Part shown: one piece after another, positions 42,074-50,489 of the stretch | Numbering within the stretch: the stretch's first letter is position 1 | How the letters are laid out: every line of letters starts with the position of its first letter | From: an uncultured Lachnospiraceae bacterium | GTDB lineage: Bacteria; Bacillota; Clostridia; Lachnospirales; Lachnospiraceae | DNA length: 64,000 bases | Reading direction: 5' to 3' | Assembly: GCA_900539175.1 (NCBI GenBank) | Contig: UQAW01000010.1 | Coordinates: 12,206 to 76,205, forward strand | The notes under the pieces: generated by a model | Told to the model about the DNA's origin: nothing | The model's input: only the letters and a program-made list of their open reading frames with translations | The model's database searches: none | Made by a program: the position numbers and the translations under genes

Positions 42074-44493
42074 TTGGTCCGGTCAGGATGCGTACGGCCA
42101 ATCAGCGGAAGTATCGTGAATCTTTTCAGATGTGGGTTCGTTTTTTGTATTTTGTGATGGCTTCCTTCGGATGTGTATACTGGCTATTTTCCATGCTGGA
42201 GTTGGAAGTTTCCATGCAGAAGGTATTTCTGACGGCAGGTCTGTCCGCATGTTTGTTTCTGGCAGTATTCGGGAGCAAGTGGAAACTGCGTATTACACTG
42301 CCGGTTATCGCTTTTTCTTTGGGCATTTATATTTTTTACCAGAGAGAAAGTCTGATCAGCGGAATGGGAATGCTGCTTAATAAGATTTCAGAACTGGTAC
42401 AGCGTTATTATGGGCAGGGATTTGGAAGTTTTATAACAGATGATCGGAGCACGGACCTGAACCGTGTGTGTTGTTTGACGGCATTCCTGCTTGTAATGCT
42501 GTTGGGATACGGAATTCTGCGGCGTCAGAGGATGGGTGTAGTCTCCATTCTTTCTGTTATTTTATTTTGTGCAAGCTTAAGTTTAGACTGTTTCCCGGAT
42601 GAGGGGGCAGTCCTGCTCTGGATTTGTGCCTGTTTGGGACTTTGTGCTATGGGAAGCAAAAGATGGGGAAGGCTGCTTCCCAACCTTCAGATGAGGGCAG
42701 GACTTCTGATGTTTGTGTGTTCTGTTGTTTTATTGTCTGTGAGTTCGCTGTGGATTGTGCCGGGAATTTCGTCTGTATTTGTGGAGAAACATGAAGAGGC
42801 GATGCGGTTCCAGAAAAGAATGGAAGTTCAGATTGAAGACTTTATGCTTCGGACGCCATTTTCCGGTTGGGAGATTTTTTCAGGATTTACCTGGCAGGGG
42901 AAGGTGGAAAGCGGTCAGCTGACCAACAGCTCGCCGGGACGGACAGGCAGGACGGCTCTGACTGTGACACTGGATAAGATTCCGGATGATAATCTCTATA
43001 TGAGGGGATTTATCGGCGGAATTTATGAAGGGGATCGTTGGCAGGAGATATCGGATGAAGATTTCCGGGTGACAGCGGAAAACCAATGGGATATGAGTCA
43101 GGAGGAGATTGAAGAGGCCAGAAAGCTGCTGCTCAATCAGACGTATGAGTCCTGGGATTTCTTGCGGAATACGACGCAGGTTGTGGAAAGGCATGGAACG
43201 TATCAAGTAGATTTAAAGGAAGTCAAAGGATCTTATGGTTATCTTCCTTATCATACAGGGATTGATACGTTGGAGAAAGGGACATTGGAACTGCAGGCGG
43301 ACGGAGAGACAGTGAGATATACGGATCAGCTTTCTTATGAGGGATATTTTGGAGAGCCTTCGGGTGTGCTTATGATTTCATCTGCGGTGGAGAATCCTAC
43401 CATAGATTTGTACAGCGCCTATGTCAGAGAGCATTACCTGTATGTGCCGGCAGAAGGGATCGAACAGCTGAGGGAATTATGTGGACAGATGGAGGATGCA
43501 TTCGGTGAAATGGCAGAGGCGAATCCATCTGCTTATCCGTATTGGGCGGCTGAAGCTGTTCGGGAACTTTTGGCTTCTCAGTGTACCTATAGTACAACGT
43601 TGTCACCGCTTCCGCCGGGACAGGATTATACGGAGTATTTTTTCTTTGAACAGAAGAAAGGGTTCTGTACCCATTTTGCCAGTACCGGAGTCCTGATGCT
43701 GCGTATGCTTGGAGTACCGGCAAGATATGCGACCGGATATGTAGTAAGGCCAAATGAATTTAAAAAGGATGCAGGTGCAGATACCTTCACGGCAGAGGTA
43801 CCGGATGGTAATGCACATGCGTGGGTTGAAATTTATGACCAGTCTCTGGGTTGGGTACCGGTTGAGGTTACACCGGGGTATGATGCAGGCAAGGAAGCAG
43901 ATTCTTTTCTGGAAGGTGGGGAATCCAATGAGGGGATAACACCAGTTCCAACTCAGATACAGACACCAACTGCAGTCCCTCAGGTGTCTGAGACACCGGA
44001 TAATCATGCAGGAGATGGTAAGGATTCATCAAAACAGAATGCCGGAAGAGATGCAGTGATTCGTACAGCAGGTACAATTTTACTGGTTTTATTGGCAGCA
44101 GCGATCTTTTATGGTCTGATTTGGATTAGAAGGTATTTTCTGATTCGTGGAAGAAGGAAGCGTTTTGGCAGTAAGAGTAAGCGGCTTGCTGTTATGTCGA
44201 TCTCCCACGAGATGTACCGAATGCTTCGTTTTGCGGGATATGGTCAGCCGAATCATATTTCGGATCAGGAGTATGGGCAAAAAATTCAGGAAGCATTTTC
44301 TGTTTTGGAGGATGGAGAATTCCTGACGTTTATTGCATGTGTTCAGAAAGCAAAATTCTCACAAAGTCTGCCGACAGAAGAGGAAGTAAAGCTTTGCCGC
44401 GGGGTCTATCAGAAATTGGAGCAAAATCTGGAAGGCAGAGGATCACGCATCAGGCAGTTCTGGTGGAAGTTTATTCGGTGTTATCAGTTATAG
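42043..44493 (+). CDS. Transglutaminase-like membrane protein of MoxR operon
   Basis: The product has 816 residues from GTG 42043, six to seven bases after AAGGAGGTG; in-frame codons further upstream are inside DUF58. The N-terminus has several spans (about 25-240). A long outer part contains the transglutaminase core: GFCTHFASTG with Cys542, GNAHAWVEI with His592 and a following GWVPVEVTPG, where the usual Asp is Glu. A Pro/Thr linker, another span (LLVLLAAAIFYGLIW) and a cytoplasmic DUF4129-like end follow. It may be a protease or cross-linker acting outside the membrane; the changed acidic residue makes the activity less certain. Confidence 0.88.
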   Translation: MQRRKETSIVIGPVRMRTANQRKYRESFQMWVRFLYFVMASFGCVYWLFSMLELEVSMQKVFLTAGLSACLFLAVFGSKWKLRITLPVIAFSLGIYIFYQRESLISGMGMLLNKISELVQRYYGQGFGSFITDDRSTDLNRVCCLTAFLLVMLLGYGILRRQRMGVVSILSVILFCASLSLDCFPDEGAVLLWICACLGLCAMGSKRWGRLLPNLQMRAGLLMFVCSVVLLSVSSLWIVPGISSVFVEKHEEAMRFQKRMEVQIEDFMLRTPFSGWEIFSGFTWQGKVESGQLTNSSPGRTGRTALTVTLDKIPDDNLYMRGFIGGIYEGDRWQEISDEDFRVTAENQWDMSQEEIEEARKLLLNQTYESWDFLRNTTQVVERHGTYQVDLKEVKGSYGYLPYHTGIDTLEKGTLELQADGETVRYTDQLSYEGYFGEPSGVLMISSAVENPTIDLYSAYVREHYLYVPAEGIEQLRELCGQMEDAFGEMAEANPSAYPYWAAEAVRELLASQCTYSTTLSPLPPGQDYTEYFFFEQKKGFCTHFASTGVLMLRMLGVPARYATGYVVRPNEFKKDAGADTFTAEVPDGNAHAWVEIYDQSLGWVPVEVTPGYDAGKEADSFLEGGESNEGITPVPTQIQTPTAVPQVSETPDNHAGDGKDSSKQNAGRDAVIRTAGTILLVLLAAAIFYGLIWIRRYFLIRGRRKRFGSKSKRLAVMSISHEMYRMLRFAGYGQPNHISDQEYGQKIQEAFSVLEDGEFLTFIACVQKAKFSQSLPTEEEVKLCRGVYQKLEQNLEGRGSRIRQFWWKFIRCYQL

Positions 44494-44497
44494 TGCG

Positions 44498-44526
44498 GAA
44501 TAGTTACACGATTTGTTTCATATATT
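44498..44526 (+). promoter_or_regulatory. Sigma-E-type sporulation promoter for spoIID
   Basis: GAATA (44498-44502) and CATATATT (44519-44526) are 16 bases apart, matching the mother-cell sigma-E pattern (ATA, 16-18 bases, CATANNNT). It lies 100 bases before spoIID. A 9-bp inverted repeat (CTGCCGTTT 44548-44556, AAACGGCAG 44602-44610) lies in the leader. Confidence 0.6.
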
Positions 44527-44625
44527 AAAATAACGAATGGCTGTTATCTGCCGTTTGGGATGACCGCAAGTTATTTCTGAACACACTCTAAGTCGGATTG
44601 AAAACGGCAGAACGTGTATTAATAT

Positions 44626-45561
44626 ATGAGAAGAAATAGAAAGCATAAGATGCAGGAACAGATAAGGTTTGCAGCAGCAATTCTGTTCCTGCTTATTTTT
44701 TTGCCGCTTCTGGGAACGATACTTTTATCCGGAAAGCAGGAGGTAAAATTTACGAAGGAAAAAGAAATAGAATCTTTGCTGGCTTCGGTTGTCTATCGGG
44801 AAATACCCAGGCAGAGTCAGGATCAGATGATCTGTGCCCAGGCAGTTCTGGTCAGAAGCCGTATCTGGCTTTTGCTCAGTAAAACCGGAGACCAGCAGGC
44901 AGTATACGATCAAATTCTGAAAGAGAACCTGGAGTATGAGAGAGACCATGACATGAAAGCGGAGATGTTGAGTAAATGCAGGGAGGCAGTTCGAAGTACG
45001 GAGGGATGTGTGCTGCGCTATGGGGGGCAGATTGTAGAGGGACCATTTTGCAGAGCCAGCAACGGTTGGACCAGGGGAGGAAAAGAAGTTTTTGGAAAAG
45101 ACAGTTACGGTTGGCTGGTGGGTGTGGAAAGTAAAGCAGATCTGGATTATGAAATTGACAGGCAGCCAGTCAGCTATACAGAGGAGGCGTTTTATGAAAA
45201 GATACAGCAATCGTTGGCAGCAGGTACCAGTGGGAGCGGACAGGAGACAGCGGACGGACAGAATCTGGAAAAGGAGGGGATTTTAGATCAGATTTCTGTG
45301 GTAACTACAGACTCTTCCGGTTATGTCACGGATGTGCAGGTCGGTGGAGTCCGAATGTCCGGTGAGGCTTTTCGTCAGGCATTGGAGCTGCCATCGGCAT
45401 CTTTTACATATATAAGAGAGGAAGATACGATTTCATTCACCTGTCGGGGAGCGGGACATGGAATGGGATTGTCCCAGTTTGGAGCTGACAGTATGGCAAG
45501 AGAAGGGAAGGAGTGGAGAGAGATTCTGAATTATTATTTTCCAAATGCACAGGTGGGATAA
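44626..45561 (+). CDS. spoIID: SpoIID stage II sporulation lytic transglycosylase
   Basis: The product has 311 residues: an N-terminal span (about 14-36), then the SpoIID domain with EIESLLASVVYREIP, QAVLVRSRIWLL, and GAGHGMGLSQFGADSMAREG near the end with the typical WREILNYYFP closing. SpoIID cuts septal peptidoglycan glycan strands during engulfment in the mother cell. It is followed by spoIIQ, the order common in Clostridia. The ribosome site before ATG 44626 is weak; ATG 44650 is an alternative. Confidence 0.88.
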   Translation: MRRNRKHKMQEQIRFAAAILFLLIFLPLLGTILLSGKQEVKFTKEKEIESLLASVVYREIPRQSQDQMICAQAVLVRSRIWLLLSKTGDQQAVYDQILKENLEYERDHDMKAEMLSKCREAVRSTEGCVLRYGGQIVEGPFCRASNGWTRGGKEVFGKDSYGWLVGVESKADLDYEIDRQPVSYTEEAFYEKIQQSLAAGTSGSGQETADGQNLEKEGILDQISVVTTDSSGYVTDVQVGGVRMSGEAFRQALELPSASFTYIREEDTISFTCRGAGHGMGLSQFGADSMAREGKEWREILNYYFPNAQVG

Positions 45562-45601
45562 GCGGAAAGGAAAAGAAGAATAAAATAATCAGTGAAATTT
45601 T

Positions 45602-45629
45602 GTATAGATTTCTATTTTCAGGCAACCCT
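45602..45629 (+). promoter_or_regulatory. Possible sigma-F-type promoter for spoIIQ
   Basis: GTATA (45602-45606) and GGCAACCCT (45621-45629) with a 14-base gap partly match the forespore sigma-F pattern (GYATA, GGNNANANT). One conserved A is missing. It lies 55 bases before spoIIQ. Confidence 0.35.
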
Positions 45630-45683
45630 ACTAATACAGAAAAACCGATGGTGTTTTTTATAAAATTAGTAGAGGTGAATGAC

Positions 45684-46481
45684 ATGAAATCAAGACAGAG
45701 AACATTGCGTATTATGTTGAGCGGCATTTTGCTGATGGCAACCCTGGCATGCGGGGTATATGTGTACCGCTATGAGAGCAATAAGAAGGAAGAGGCGCGG
45801 ATTGAGAGTGCAAAAGAGGAAGAAGAAAATGAGTTAGACAAAACGGTTGAATCATCTGAGGAAGAAGCAGCTGATGCAAATACCAGTAATGCTCAGGCGG
45901 AGATGTCTGAGTATGAACAGAGTGATGTTCCGCAGAATGTAACCGAAACGCCGACAGAAACACCGGCTGAGGAACAGCAGCAGCCCCAGGAGACACCTGC
46001 TTTGGATGCAGACGCAGATACAACAGCTTCTGATGCCGTACTTCCGGCATTGGATTTTAATGAAGGTACTTTGTTAAGTCTCCCGCTCTCCGGTGAGACA
46101 GTAATTCCTTATAATATGGACAATACGGTATATTTTTCAACTTTGGATCTGTACCGCTGTAATCCTGCCGTCATGATTGCGGCTGAGATCGATACTCCGG
46201 TTGCGGTAGTGGCAAATAGTCAGGTAGCGTCCATTACAGAAGATGCAGTTACAGGAACAACAGTTACTATGGATATGGGTAACGGTTACCAGGCAGTTTA
46301 TGGGCAGCTGAAAGATGTGAATGTGGAGCAGGGGCAGACGGTTGCCTCCGGTACAGTGATTGGCTCAGTGAATGCACCTACAAAGTACTTTACAAAAGAG
46401 GGAAGTAACTTGTATTTTGCACTTAGCAAGGATGGCACTCCCCTTGATCCGGCTCTTTATCTGCCGCCGGAGACAGAATAA
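45684..46481 (+). CDS. spoIIQ: SpoIIQ-like forespore protein with degenerate LytM domain
   Basis: The product has 265 residues from ATG 45684; AGAGGTGA is six bases upstream, and the longer frame upstream overlaps spoIID. It has a span at about 8-28, an acidic Ser/Thr/Glu linker (about 35-110) and a LytM/M23 fold (VVANSQVASITEDAVTGTTVTMDMGNGYQAVYGQLKDVNVEQGQTV). The zinc His positions are replaced (YGQL for YGHL, NLYFAL for HLHFE), so it is structural. SpoIIQ forms the channel between forespore and mother cell. The spoIID neighbour supports the call. Confidence 0.8.
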   Translation: MKSRQRTLRIMLSGILLMATLACGVYVYRYESNKKEEARIESAKEEEENELDKTVESSEEEAADANTSNAQAEMSEYEQSDVPQNVTETPTETPAEEQQQPQETPALDADADTTASDAVLPALDFNEGTLLSLPLSGETVIPYNMDNTVYFSTLDLYRCNPAVMIAAEIDTPVAVVANSQVASITEDAVTGTTVTMDMGNGYQAVYGQLKDVNVEQGQTVASGTVIGSVNAPTKYFTKEGSNLYFALSKDGTPLDPALYLPPETE

Positions 46482-46503
46482 TAAGCAGTGCAGCAGCAGA
46501 ACA

Positions 46504-46554
46504 GGCTTTTGTATCCTGGATGATTACAGATCCGGGATACAAAAGTCTGTTTTT
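46504..46554 (+). terminator. Terminator after spoIIQ
   Basis: GGCTTTTGTATCCTGGAT (46504-46521) pairs with ATCCGGGATACAAAAGTC (46530-46547) with two G-T pairs, and TGTTTTT follows. Confidence 0.8.
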
Positions 46555-46610
46555 GCATGCAGACATAACCTTTTGACCCTGGTATCATCATAAAAAGTAT
46601 AAGAAACCTC

Positions 46611-46639
46611 TTGATTTTTAATAATATATAGTGTAGTAT
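46611..46639 (+). promoter_or_regulatory. Candidate promoter for hemolysin III gene
   Basis: TTGATT (46611-46616) and TAGTAT (46634-46639) are spaced by 17 bases, about 67 bases before the start codon. Confidence 0.45.
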
Positions 46640-46705
46640 TGAATAAAATAAAACATAGTAATCAAAACTATGTAATGAATATGTGTGAATTTGAGAGGTG
46701 GATTT

Positions 46706-47371
46706 ATGAAAAAATTAGGTATTAAAGATCCGGGAAGTGCAGTTACACACGGAATTGCCTGTATATTGGCAATATTGGGAGCGGCACCGCTGTTGGTAAA
46801 GGCGGCAAGAGAGCCGGATTATCTGCATATGATCGCTCTTGGAATTTTTATGTTGAGTATGATTTTATTATATGCGGCAAGCACGATCTATCATTCGCTG
46901 GATGTTAATGAAAAGGTAAACCGCCGGCTGAGAAAGATGGATCATATGATGATCTTTGTGTTGATTGCCGGCAGCTATACTCCGGTATGTTTGATTGTTC
47001 TGAATGGAAGAGGTGGAAAACTGCTTTGTACGGCAGTGTGGGCAGTGGCGATTTTGGGGATTATCATAAAGGCATGTTGGATTACTTGCCCGAAGTGGTT
47101 TTCCAGCGTGTTATATATCGGTATGGGATGGCTGTGTGTACTGGCGTTTTCTCAAATTTTCCATGCTTTGTCAAAACCGGCATTTGGGTGGCTGCTGGCA
47201 GGCGGCATCATCTATACAGTGGGAGGAATTCTGTATGCGTTTAAAACACCAAAGTTCGATGCAAGACATAAGAATTTTGGATCCCATGAGATTTTTCATT
47301 TGTTTGTTATGGGTGGGAGCATCTGTCACTTTATTATGATGTATTTTTTTGTGGCAGGAATGCCGATATAA
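46706..47371 (+). CDS. Hemolysin III / PAQR-family membrane protein
   Basis: The product has 221 residues from ATG 46706 (GAGAGGTGG upstream). Seven hydrophobic spans are present. Conserved PAQR signatures are PGSAVTHGIACILAILG, ASTIYHSLD with the Ser and His of the metal site, KMDHMMIFVLIAGSYTP, and GSHEIFHLFVMGGSICHF with the last two His. These zinc-site integral membrane proteins are named for a Bacillus cereus hemolysin, but their normal role is probably lipid hydrolysis or sensing. It is a single-gene unit. Confidence 0.92.
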   Translation: MKKLGIKDPGSAVTHGIACILAILGAAPLLVKAAREPDYLHMIALGIFMLSMILLYAASTIYHSLDVNEKVNRRLRKMDHMMIFVLIAGSYTPVCLIVLNGRGGKLLCTAVWAVAILGIIIKACWITCPKWFSSVLYIGMGWLCVLAFSQIFHALSKPAFGWLLAGGIIYTVGGILYAFKTPKFDARHKNFGSHEIFHLFVMGGSICHFIMMYFFVAGMPI

Positions 47372-47486
47372 TATGATAGATTTTATCTGTTGTTGGGATC
47401 AAGATATTCTGTATACAATCGTATGCAGTTGACAGGCAAATCTCATTGCCGCAACTTAAAATTGCGAAGCTTCCATTGTAAAGTGG

Positions 47487-47515
47487 TTGATTTAGTCCCA
47501 TCCATAAAATATAAT
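47487..47515 (+). promoter_or_regulatory. Promoter of XRE regulator, -10 inside a palindrome
   Basis: TTGATT (47487-47492) and TATAAT (47510-47515) are 17 bases apart. The -10 box lies in the perfect palindrome CCATAAAAT-ATA-ATTTTATGG (47502-47522), whose end runs into the GGGAGG ribosome site. This looks like an operator for self-repression. Confidence 0.55.
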
Positions 47516-47535
47516 TTTATGGGAGGTACAAAAGA

Positions 47536-47946
47536 ATGAACTTTGCAGAGAAATTATTGAATTTAAGAGTGGAAAATGGCTATTCACAGGAAGCACTTGC
47601 AGAAAAATTAGATGTAAGCAGGCAAGCTATTTCAAAATGGGAATTGGGAACAAATTTACCGGAAACGGATAAGTTGATTCTTATTAGTGACTTTTTTAAT
47701 ATATCCATAGATTATCTGTTAAAAGAACATATTCAATTAAAGAATGATGAAAGTTTGGACAGAGTTGTGCTTAGATTTTTAGGTTCCGCTCAGGATATGG
47801 ATAGTATATCAAAAGAATTGGTGGATATTATGAAGGATGGAATTATCGATGAGGATGAAAAAATGCGAATGAATGAGATTTTGGAAACCTTGGATGAAAT
47901 TTCTAAAATTATTGATGAAATAAAGCGAAAAATGAATATGAAATAG
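47536..47946 (+). CDS. XRE-family transcriptional regulator
   Basis: The product has 136 residues. The N-terminal helix-turn-helix (EKLLNLRVENGYSQEALAEKLDVSRQAISKWELGTNLPETDKLILISDFFNISIDYLL) is typical of XRE/Cro regulators. The C-terminal half is acidic and helical, probably for dimerisation. GGGAGGT precedes the start by seven to nine bases. The palindrome over its promoter suggests autoregulation. The downstream membrane protein gene may be a target. Confidence 0.9.
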   Translation: MNFAEKLLNLRVENGYSQEALAEKLDVSRQAISKWELGTNLPETDKLILISDFFNISIDYLLKEHIQLKNDESLDRVVLRFLGSAQDMDSISKELVDIMKDGIIDEDEKMRMNEILETLDEISKIIDEIKRKMNMK

Positions 47947-48065
47947 CAACTGCAGGTTGCTGTAATTGTACGGTTTGGTCGGTGGAATTACAAACACCCA
48001 TCTGATATATTCTTTTCAAGAAAGCATTTTGCTTTTGATTTTACATTAGATAGAGGAGGAAAGAG

Positions 48066-48980
48066 ATGGGTGTAAAAGATATCTATTTTAAAACAATGAA
48101 ATTTGCATGGTTAAAGCTTGCAATGGGGGCGGCAATTACTTTAATATCCGTCATATTGTTGGCGATGTGTGCTGGTATAGGAGCACTGTTTCGTAATAAT
48201 ATGATATTCATGTTTATGATACTCATGTGGATTATTTTAACTGCGGGAATTTATCAGTTTGCCATGCATTATGTAGGGTATATGATAAAGGCTGCTCATG
48301 TTGCAATTATAACGACAGCAGTAACCACCGGACAGATTCCGGACCAGATGTTTGAAACGGGAAAAGATATGGTTAAGGAACGGTTTGCCGCATCCAATGC
48401 GTATTTTGTAATTGACCGTTTGATAAGCGGAGCAGTAAAACAGCTTCAAAATACAGTTGGGAAAATTGATAATATATTTGGAAGTATACCTGGTGTCAGT
48501 GCAGTAGTAAGTATTCTTCAGCTTTTTATAGGGATAGCGCTTGGTTATGTGGATGAATGCTGTCTCGGCTATACATTCTATAAAAAAGAGGAAGGTGCAT
48601 TTAAATGCGGCTGTGACGGAGTGGCAATCTATTTTCAAAATGCCAGGCATCTGTTAAAAAATGCGGCTGTCACAACCCTGATCGTAATTGCGGCTACAGC
48701 TGCAGCATGGGTGATTCCTTTTGCAATTATAGGCGGTATCTTTTCGATATTTAACTGGTCGGGAGTGGTAGCCTTTTTATTGGCAGTTATGATAGCGATA
48801 TGTGTTAAGGCAGCATTTATTGACAGTTATATGATGGTAAAAATGATGGTTTCCTATATGAGCGTAGCACCTCAGACAGAAATTACCTTTGATCTGTATG
48901 GAAAATTATGTAAGCTGTCAAGCAAGTTTAAAGAGATGTTTAACAAGGCAAAGGACGAGATGCCGAAAGCCGCTATGTAA
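48066..48980 (+). CDS. Multi-span membrane protein of unknown function
   Basis: The product has 304 residues with about six spans (about 16-38, 45-70, 140-160, 200-222, 228-255, and one partial). Between spans 2 and 3 is a long amphipathic loop (GQIPDQMFETGKDMVKERFAASNAYFVIDRLISGAVKQLQNTVGKID). A cysteine-rich patch (YVDECCLGYTFYKKEEGAFKCGCDG) follows. I do not recognise a named family. AGAGGAGGAAAG gives a strong ribosome site. It may be controlled by the XRE regulator just upstream. Confidence 0.65.
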   Translation: MGVKDIYFKTMKFAWLKLAMGAAITLISVILLAMCAGIGALFRNNMIFMFMILMWIILTAGIYQFAMHYVGYMIKAAHVAIITTAVTTGQIPDQMFETGKDMVKERFAASNAYFVIDRLISGAVKQLQNTVGKIDNIFGSIPGVSAVVSILQLFIGIALGYVDECCLGYTFYKKEEGAFKCGCDGVAIYFQNARHLLKNAAVTTLIVIAATAAAWVIPFAIIGGIFSIFNWSGVVAFLLAVMIAICVKAAFIDSYMMVKMMVSYMSVAPQTEITFDLYGKLCKLSSKFKEMFNKAKDEMPKAAM

Positions 48981-49242
48981 TAAATGATGTGAGAAGCTGA
49001 AGTTTTTTGCTGCGAGTGAGGTGTTTGATCTCCCATTCGCGGCGCATGGCCTCTTCTTTGGTTTGGAAGGTTTCGTAATAGACAAGAGTGACAGGAAGGC
49101 GGGATTTGGTGTATTTGGCGCCTTTTCCGGCATTGTGGGTCTTGATACGTTTTTCCAGATCGTTGGTCCAACCAGTGTAAAGAGTATTGTCACTACATTT
49201 TACGATATAGGTGTAGGCTGAAACGGCGGTATTTTGCGGCAT
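48973..49242 (-). CDS. GIY-YIG domain endonuclease-like protein
   Basis: The product has 89 residues: YTYIVKCSDNTLYTGWTNDLEKRIKTHNAGKGAKYTKSRLP, then LVYYETFQTKEEAMRREWEIKHLTRSKK. These match the small YhbQ/UPF0213 kind of GIY-YIG proteins with the catalytic Tyr pair, Arg and Glu in place. Such proteins are thought to act in DNA metabolism, though their role is unclear. It converges with the membrane protein gene and overlaps its last 8 bases. Confidence 0.85.
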   Translation of the reverse strand: MPQNTAVSAYTYIVKCSDNTLYTGWTNDLEKRIKTHNAGKGAKYTKSRLPVTLVYYETFQTKEEAMRREWEIKHLTRSKKLQLLTSFIT

Positions 49243-49271
49243 AAAGAACGCTCCTGTTTTGCGAAATTAGT

Positions 49272-49320
49272 TCAGGGAACATCACCGAATGAATCAATGG
49301 CATTCGGCGGTGTTCCCTGA
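49272..49320. terminator. Long stem-loop, probable terminator
   Basis: TCAGGGAACATCACCGAATG (49272-49291) pairs with CATTCGGCGGTGTTCCCTGA (49301-49320), about 20 bp with two weak positions. No clean T-run follows on either strand, so the terminator role is less sure. Confidence 0.45.
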
Positions 49321-49341
49321 TTCTTGTTCATTGGGCTATGT

Positions 49342-49387
49342 AGAGTGAACCGCGTATCTGTAAGCGATGGGCGGTCACTCTTGTTTT
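49342..49387 (+). terminator. Stem-loop with T-run
   Basis: AGAGTGAACCGC (49342-49353) pairs with GCGGTCACTCT (49371-49381), with one extra A on the left arm, and TTGTTTT follows. It reads as a plus-strand terminator although no plus-strand gene is close upstream. Confidence 0.5.
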
Positions 49388-49446
49388 ATATAAAGCAATC
49401 GATGAGAACCCGTATTTTACCCAGATGAATGTGTATGCACAAAGAA

Positions 49447-49517
49447 GTGCCTCTTTCTCGTATAAAACCTCGATTGCGGGTTTACTTTATTATATGCAGA
49501 AACGGGAAAGAGGTCAC
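49447..49517. other. Large imperfect inverted repeat
   Basis: GTGCCTCTTTCTCGT (49447-49461) is complementary to ACGGGAAAGAGGTCAC (49502-49517) apart from small bulges, with an inner AAACC/GGGTTT hairpin (49465-49483). It ends 24 bases before the stop of the S1 gene on the other strand and may be part of its terminator. Confidence 0.4.
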
Positions 49518-49540
49518 AATCGACTTTGGTGTCAGGGATA

Positions 49541-50239
49541 TCAGAGTTTAATATTCTTGAACAGGGAACCAAGGTTGGTGGTCAGTTCTTCAGATTTTGG
49601 AATTTCAATCTTTTCAATCTCTTCCTGTTCTGCTTTTTCCGCATCTTCTACCAATGCTTTTATGGAAAGACTCAGTTTACCATCTTTGATAGCGATCACT
49701 TTTACAGTTACCGGATCCCCGACACTTAAAACAACAGAAGGATCTTTAATTCTTGTATGACTGATCTGGGAGATGTGTACCAGACCGCTCATGTTATCAC
49801 CGAGATCGATGAATGCGCCATAGGATTGAATGCTTTCTACGGTTCCTTCCATGATGCTGCCAACGGCAATTGCATTGATTTTTGCCTGTCTTTCTTCCGC
49901 AGCCTTTGCGCGGAGGATCTCACGGCAGGATAGAATCAGACGGCTTTTCTCTTCATCAATATCAAAGACCTGAACCTGGATTTCTTTGCCCAGATATTCA
50001 TTCAGATCATCAACACGTCCAAGCGCCAGCTTAGAAGCTGGGATGAATCCGCGGATGCCTTCTACATAGGATACAACACCTTTGTTGACAACGCCGTCAA
50101 CCGTTACAGTCAGGATGGTTTTGTCCTCCTTTAACTGATTCAGTTTTTCCCATGCCATCTGATCTTCATCCTTAAAAGAATCAAAGGAATCATCTACAGC
50201 TTTGGAAAAATCGTCCATGGTCATGTTTTCTTCTGACAT
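49541..50239 (-). CDS. S1 RNA-binding domain protein (ribosomal protein S1-like)
   Basis: The product has 232 residues. After an acidic N-terminus it has two OB-fold S1 domains: KGVVSYVEGIRGFIPASKLALGRV (about 50-110) and EGTVESIQSYGAFIDLGDNMSGLVHISQISHTRI (about 128-198), ending with the typical KLSLSIKAL. Short two-domain S1 proteins in Firmicutes bind mRNA and help translation or RNA turnover; this one is shorter than true ribosomal S1. GGAGCGAAC precedes the start on the minus strand. Confidence 0.88.
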   Translation of the reverse strand: MSEENMTMDDFSKAVDDSFDSFKDEDQMAWEKLNQLKEDKTILTVTVDGVVNKGVVSYVEGIRGFIPASKLALGRVDDLNEYLGKEIQVQVFDIDEEKSRLILSCREILRAKAAEERQAKINAIAVGSIMEGTVESIQSYGAFIDLGDNMSGLVHISQISHTRIKDPSVVLSVGDPVTVKVIAIKDGKLSLSIKALVEDAEKAEQEEIEKIEIPKSEELTTNLGSLFKNIKL

Positions 50240-50489
50240 ATTGTTCGCTCCTTTTTTTTGATTAGCAACTGCTTTATGTTTTCACAGTTACCGCTTTGTG
50301 ATTGACATGCAATTATTTTAACATACTTGTGAAAAAATAAAAACAATAAAATAAAAATTGGTATTTACCAAATAAAAAATCAGTGATAAACTGTGTTGAA
50401 ATAGAAGTTTGAAGTCATTATGGACTGTTTCGGGAGGCAGCAGGAAGTGTCAGGAACAGTGAAACTGCAAAAGCAGGAGGATTGAAGTT

